Source: Bacteroidales bacterium (GTDB taxonomy: Bacteria > Bacteroidota > Bacteroidia > Bacteroidales > UBA932). From it: DNA of 8,621 bases. Under the pieces are notes generated by a model. The model saw nothing but the letters and a program-made list of their open reading frames with translations, had not been told where the DNA came from and made no database searches. Each line of letters begins with the position of its first letter. Within the stretch, counting starts at the first letter, position 1. Made by a program: the position numbers and the translations under genes. The stretch is from assembly GCA_017478685.1 (NCBI GenBank), contig JAFVDC010000084.1:1-8621 (forward strand), in the 5' to 3' direction. Positions 6,512-8,621 of the stretch are shown here, piece after piece.

Positions 6512-7215
6512 TGAAAAAGCGCATTGTAGTTTTAACCGGCGCCGGAGTAAGTGCCGAAAGCGGTTTTGCCACCTTCCGTGACACCGGCGGCCTTTGGGAA
6601 CAGTATGATGTCCAGGAGGTTGCCTCCCACGACGGCTGGCTCCGGAACCCCGGCCTTGTGCTGGACTTCTACAACGCCCGCCGCGCCCAGCTCAAGGATG
6701 CCAAGCCCAACGCCGCCCACCTTGCCATAGCGGGCCTTGAAAAGGACTACAACGTAGATGTCATCACCCAGAACGTGGACAACCTCCACGAAAGGGCCGG
6801 CTCCACGCGTGTCCTTCACCTTCACGGGGAACTGACCAAGGTTCGGCCGGAATGGGGCCTCTACGACAAAACCTTCCAGGAAGACGAAGTCATAGACATC
6901 GGCTATTCAGAGGTGAAACTGGGAGACCTTGCTCCCAACGGCAGGCAGCTGAGGCCGCACATCGTGTTCTTCGGGGAGTCCGTCCCCGCCATTGAAACCG
7001 CCATTGAAATGGTTTCCAAGGCCGATATCCTCCTCATTGTGGGCACCTCCCTGCAGGTGTATCCCGCCGCCGGGCTTTACCGCTACGCCCCGGCTTCGGC
7101 CCCCATCTACATCATAGACCCCGCGGACGTTCCGGTGTACGACAAACGCATCACCCACATCCGCGCCGTGGCCACCAAGGGCATGGAGGAATTCATCGCC
7201 GCCATCCAGGCGTAA
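6511..7215 (+). CDS. cobB: NAD-dependent protein deacylase (sirtuin, CobB-type) lacking zinc cysteines
   Basis: A 234-residue cytoplasmic sirtuin that removes acyl groups from lysines while consuming NAD and releasing nicotinamide and O-acyl-ADP-ribose. Visible motifs are GAGVSAESGFATFRD (10-24, NAD binding), TQNVDNLHERAG (86-97), catalytic His105 in HLHGE, LRPHIVFFGE (147-156) and VGTSLQVYPAAGL (177-189). Tyr54 and Arg57 in FYNARR form the YxxR pair that favours succinyl or malonyl lysine in class III sirtuins. The protein contains no cysteine at all, so the usual four-Cys zinc site between 106 and 147 is absent. The segment there is charged (DKTFQEDEVIDIGY). ATG at 6511 overlaps the preceding TAA (TAATG), so it needs no promoter of its own. 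Family call is secure; preferred acyl group is inference. Confidence 0.93.
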   Translation: MKKRIVVLTGAGVSAESGFATFRDTGGLWEQYDVQEVASHDGWLRNPGLVLDFYNARRAQLKDAKPNAAHLAIAGLEKDYNVDVITQNVDNLHERAGSTRVLHLHGELTKVRPEWGLYDKTFQEDEVIDIGYSEVKLGDLAPNGRQLRPHIVFFGESVPAIETAIEMVSKADILLIVGTSLQVYPAAGLYRYAPASAPIYIIDPADVPVYDKRITHIRAVATKGMEEFIAAIQA

Positions 7216-7320
7216 CGGTACTCGCCATGCACATTTTAGGGCAAAAGTGTGCACGCTCAGAACCAAATGGTTCTGAGCGTGCACGTTTTCTGCTGTTTTT
7301 GTTACCGGCGAGTACCGGTA
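7213..7320. repeat. Nested inverted repeat filling the sirtuin-nagB gap
   Basis: The outer arms TAACGGTACTCGCC (7213-7226, starting with the sirtuin stop codon) and GGCGAGTACCGGTA (7307-7320) pair at 13 of 14 positions. They enclose the terminator stem at 7249-7284. TACCGG also occurs as a direct repeat at 7303-7308 and 7313-7318. The architecture resembles the units at 727-834 and 5115-5222, but the end sequences are only weakly alike, so I keep it separate. Confidence 0.65.
7243..7300. terminator. Bidirectional intrinsic terminator between convergent genes
   Basis: GTGCACGCTCAGAACC (7249-7264) and GGTTCTGAGCGTGCAC (7269-7284) form a perfect 16-bp stem with loop AAAT. Two G-U pairs and three A-T pairs extend it to about 21 pairs (7244-7248 with 7285-7289). 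On the plus strand GTTTTCTGCTGTTTTT follows. On the minus strand the stem is followed by TTTTGCCCTAAAATG. It fits termination of both the phosphodiesterase-sirtuin operon and nagB. Confidence 0.85.
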
Positions 7321-7330
7321 AGCAAGCAAA

Positions 7331-8125
7331 CTACAGGTTTTCGGCCTCTTCTACGGCTTTGAAGTAGCGGTAGCTTGAAACCTTAACCTCGGAGATGGAG
7401 CTTTCGTCGCAGACGATTGTGCCGGCGGGGTGGTTCTGCAGGCCGCTGAGGGTGCAGTAGTGGCTCATGGGGCCTTCCACGGCGTCCTTGATGGCGCGTG
7501 CCTTTTTGGGGCCGAAAGCCAGGATCACAACCTCCTTGGAGCTGAGCACGGTGGCTACGCCCACGGTGAGGGCCTGCTTGGGAACCTTGTTGAAGTCTCC
7601 GTCGAAGAAGCGGGCGTTGACTTCGCGGGTGTCCTGGGTGAGGGTAACCACGCGGGTGCGGCTGGAAAGGGAGGAGAAGGGCTCGTTGAAGGCAATGTGG
7701 CCGTCTTCGCCTACGCCGCCCAGGAAGAGGTCGAAGCCGCCTGCATCCACGATGGCTTTCTCATAGGCGGCGCATTCGGCCTCAATGTCCTTGGCGTTGC
7801 CGTTGAGGATATGGATGTTCTCCGGTTTTTCGTCAATGTGGTCGAAGAGGTACTTGTGCATGAAGCTGTGGTAGCTCTCCGGGTGTTCTACGGGGAGTCC
7901 CACGTATTCGTCCATATTGAAGGAGATGACATTCTTGAAGCTGAGCTCACCGGCTTTTACCATGCGGATGAGTTCTGCGTAAGTCTCGATGGGGGTGGAG
8001 CCTGTGCACAGGCCAATTACGAACGGCTTGTCGGAGACAGCGGCCTTTTCCTTGATGCGACGGGCAATGTAGTGAGCTGCCCACAAAGAACCCTCGGCGG
8101 AGTTCTGTCTGATAATAACTTTCAT
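7331..8125 (-). CDS. nagB: Glucosamine-6-phosphate deaminase
   Basis: A 264-residue cytoplasmic enzyme converting glucosamine-6-phosphate to fructose-6-phosphate and ammonia, the step that feeds GlcNAc-derived sugar into glycolysis. Motifs align nearly without gaps to E. coli NagB: phosphate-binding LCTGSTP (39-45), FNMDEYVGLP with Asp72 (69-78), and GEDGHIAFNEP with Asp141, His143 and Glu148 (139-149). The LTVGVATV segment (186-193) follows. Of the residues I recall at the E. coli allosteric GlcNAc-6-phosphate site, Ser151, Arg158 and Tyr254 are kept, but Lys160 is Val, so allosteric activation may be weak or absent. The start is supported by the family N-terminus (MKVIIR). A -7 box and a hairpin lie upstream. 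The neighbouring upstream gene on the same strand is probably also an amino-sugar enzyme. Confidence 0.95.
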   Translation of the reverse strand: MKVIIRQNSAEGSLWAAHYIARRIKEKAAVSDKPFVIGLCTGSTPIETYAELIRMVKAGELSFKNVISFNMDEYVGLPVEHPESYHSFMHKYLFDHIDEKPENIHILNGNAKDIEAECAAYEKAIVDAGGFDLFLGGVGEDGHIAFNEPFSSLSSRTRVVTLTQDTREVNARFFDGDFNKVPKQALTVGVATVLSSKEVVILAFGPKKARAIKDAVEGPMSHYCTLSGLQNHPAGTIVCDESSISEVKVSSYRYFKAVEEAENL

Positions 8126-8139
8126 ACCTTTAATACGTT

Positions 8140-8189
8140 AAATGAAAAATTAAAACCGGAATTCCATACAACGGCGGCAGGAATTCCGG
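8140..8189 (-). terminator. Terminator-like hairpin in the nagB leader, possible operator
   Basis: CCGGAATTCC (8156-8165) and GGAATTCCGG (8180-8189) are a perfect 10-bp inverted repeat with a 14-base loop. Read on the minus strand it is followed by TTTTAATTTTTCATTT, the form of an intrinsic terminator for the upstream gene. It lies just downstream of the only visible nagB promoter box, so it may instead attenuate nagB or stabilise its mRNA. Each arm contains the palindrome GGAATTCC, and the two are 22 bases apart, which would also suit a dimeric repressor. Confidence 0.6.
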
Positions 8190-8193
8190 AATG

Positions 8194-8201
8194 CAAAGTT
8201 A
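8194..8201 (-). promoter_or_regulatory. Bacteroidetes -7 box for nagB
   Basis: On the minus strand these bases read TAACTTTG, matching TAnnTTTG. The predicted start near 8188 gives a leader of about 60 bases that opens with the GGAATTCC hairpin. I found no other TAnnTTTG match between here and the nagB ATG. No clear -33 element is visible. Confidence 0.6.
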
Positions 8202-8218
8202 TTAATTTTTTGAATACG

Positions 8219-8621
8219 TTAGCATAATTTCAGAAAAACTTCAATGGCCTGATATTCGGCCATTCCAAGCTTGTCGTAAAGCATGGCGGTGTTCTGGGTG
8301 CGTTCTTCGGCCCTCTGCCAGAATTCTCTGGGGTCTTCTCCGGGGAACGGGACGATGTCCTTCTGGGAAAGGTGGCGGAAGATGGCGTGACGCTTTTTCA
8401 CAACTTCGTCGGGGCTAAGCGGAACGGCCATGTCCACGCGGCCAAGCTCCCACTCCATCCATGCGCCGCGGTACAGCCAGATGTGGGTTTCGGAGAGCCA
8501 CCCGTTGCCTTCGGCCTTGAGCTGCTCAACTGCCTCCAGGGCGGCCTCTGTGCACACACGGTGGGTTCCATGAGGGTCTGCGAGGTCTCCGGCCATGAAG
8601 ATCATGTGAGGCTTGAGGTCA
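8219..8621 (-). CDS. C-terminal part of a probable NagB/PIG-L-type amino-sugar enzyme (5' end outside window)
   Basis: About 133 residues from the C-terminal end of a protein whose reading frame enters from the right edge (codons DLKPHM precede the first internal ATG at 8605, so that ATG is not the start). The segment PHMIFMAGDLADPHGTHRVC matches the second conserved block of PIG-L-type de-N-acetylases (DPHGTH carrying a zinc-ligand His). From memory, this wording is typical of the long Bacteroidetes proteins annotated as glucosamine-6-phosphate deaminase, with an N-terminal NagB-like domain and a C-terminal PIG-L domain; the N-terminal domain would lie outside the window. The remainder contains a Trp-rich stretch (WLYRGAWMEWEL) and a helical tail ending in Cys. 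The same orientation as nagB, 93 bases upstream of it, supports an amino-sugar role. The fusion itself is inferred, not seen. Confidence 0.75.
   Translation of the reverse strand, partial: DLKPHMIFMAGDLADPHGTHRVCTEAALEAVEQLKAEGNGWLSETHIWLYRGAWMEWELGRVDMAVPLSPDEVVKKRHAIFRHLSQKDIVPFPGEDPREFWQRAEERTQNTAMLYDKLGMAEYQAIEVFLKLC

Larger units (their letters stand above)
8132..8221. repeat. 9-base direct repeats flanking nested inverted repeats
   Basis: AATACGTTA occurs at 8132-8140 and 8213-8221; the second copy contains the stop codon of the upstream gene. Between them lie outer inverted repeats AAAAATTAA (8145-8153) and TTAATTTTT (8202-8210) and the inner GGAATTCC arms. The arrangement could be a small inserted element with a target duplication, or paired regulator sites. 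Confidence 0.5.

Overview
The window looks like chromosomal DNA from a fairly GC-rich member of the Bacteroidales, probably an uncultured or less-studied gut or rumen lineage. The main evidence is five matches to the Bacteroidetes -7 promoter box TAnnTTTG placed just upstream of start codons, no convincing Shine-Dalgarno sequences, and gene families typical of that order: a secreted C69 peptidase, a cysteine-free sirtuin, and nagB beside what appears to be a NagB/PIG-L-type gene. I cannot name the genus from the sequence.

Layout. Positions 1-334 hold the 3' end of a DNA cytosine-5 methyltransferase, visibly more AT-rich than the rest, closed by an intrinsic terminator. Positions 335-870 form a 536-base convergent gap with no credible gene but two repeat structures. 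A secreted C69 dipeptidase (minus, 871-2538) and an ABC exporter (plus, 2602-4389) diverge from a 63-base region carrying one promoter box per strand. An AqpZ-type aquaporin (4438-5112) has its own promoter and a strong terminator. An ENPP-like phosphodiesterase lipoprotein (5303-6511) overlaps a sirtuin (6511-7215) by one base, so these two form an operon. A palindromic, probably bidirectional terminator separates them from nagB (minus, 7331-8125). Upstream of nagB on the same strand is the 3' end of a likely PIG-L-domain gene (8219 to beyond the right edge).

How the genes work together. The two right-hand genes fit amino-sugar catabolism: NagB turns glucosamine-6-phosphate into fructose-6-phosphate and ammonia. 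The phosphodiesterase/sirtuin pair may both touch NAD or nucleotide chemistry, but they act in different compartments and the link is only inference. The peptidase, exporter and aquaporin are ordinary envelope functions with no obvious shared pathway.

I see no clear new defence or metabolic system. The least explained signal is in the gaps. Two 108-base intergenic palindromic units (727-834 and 5115-5222) share about 19-base terminal inverted repeats but have unrelated hairpin cores. A cluster of four GGGCGAGGTTGG copies lies at 556-695. The nagB leader combines a promoter box, a terminator-like hairpin and flanking direct repeats.
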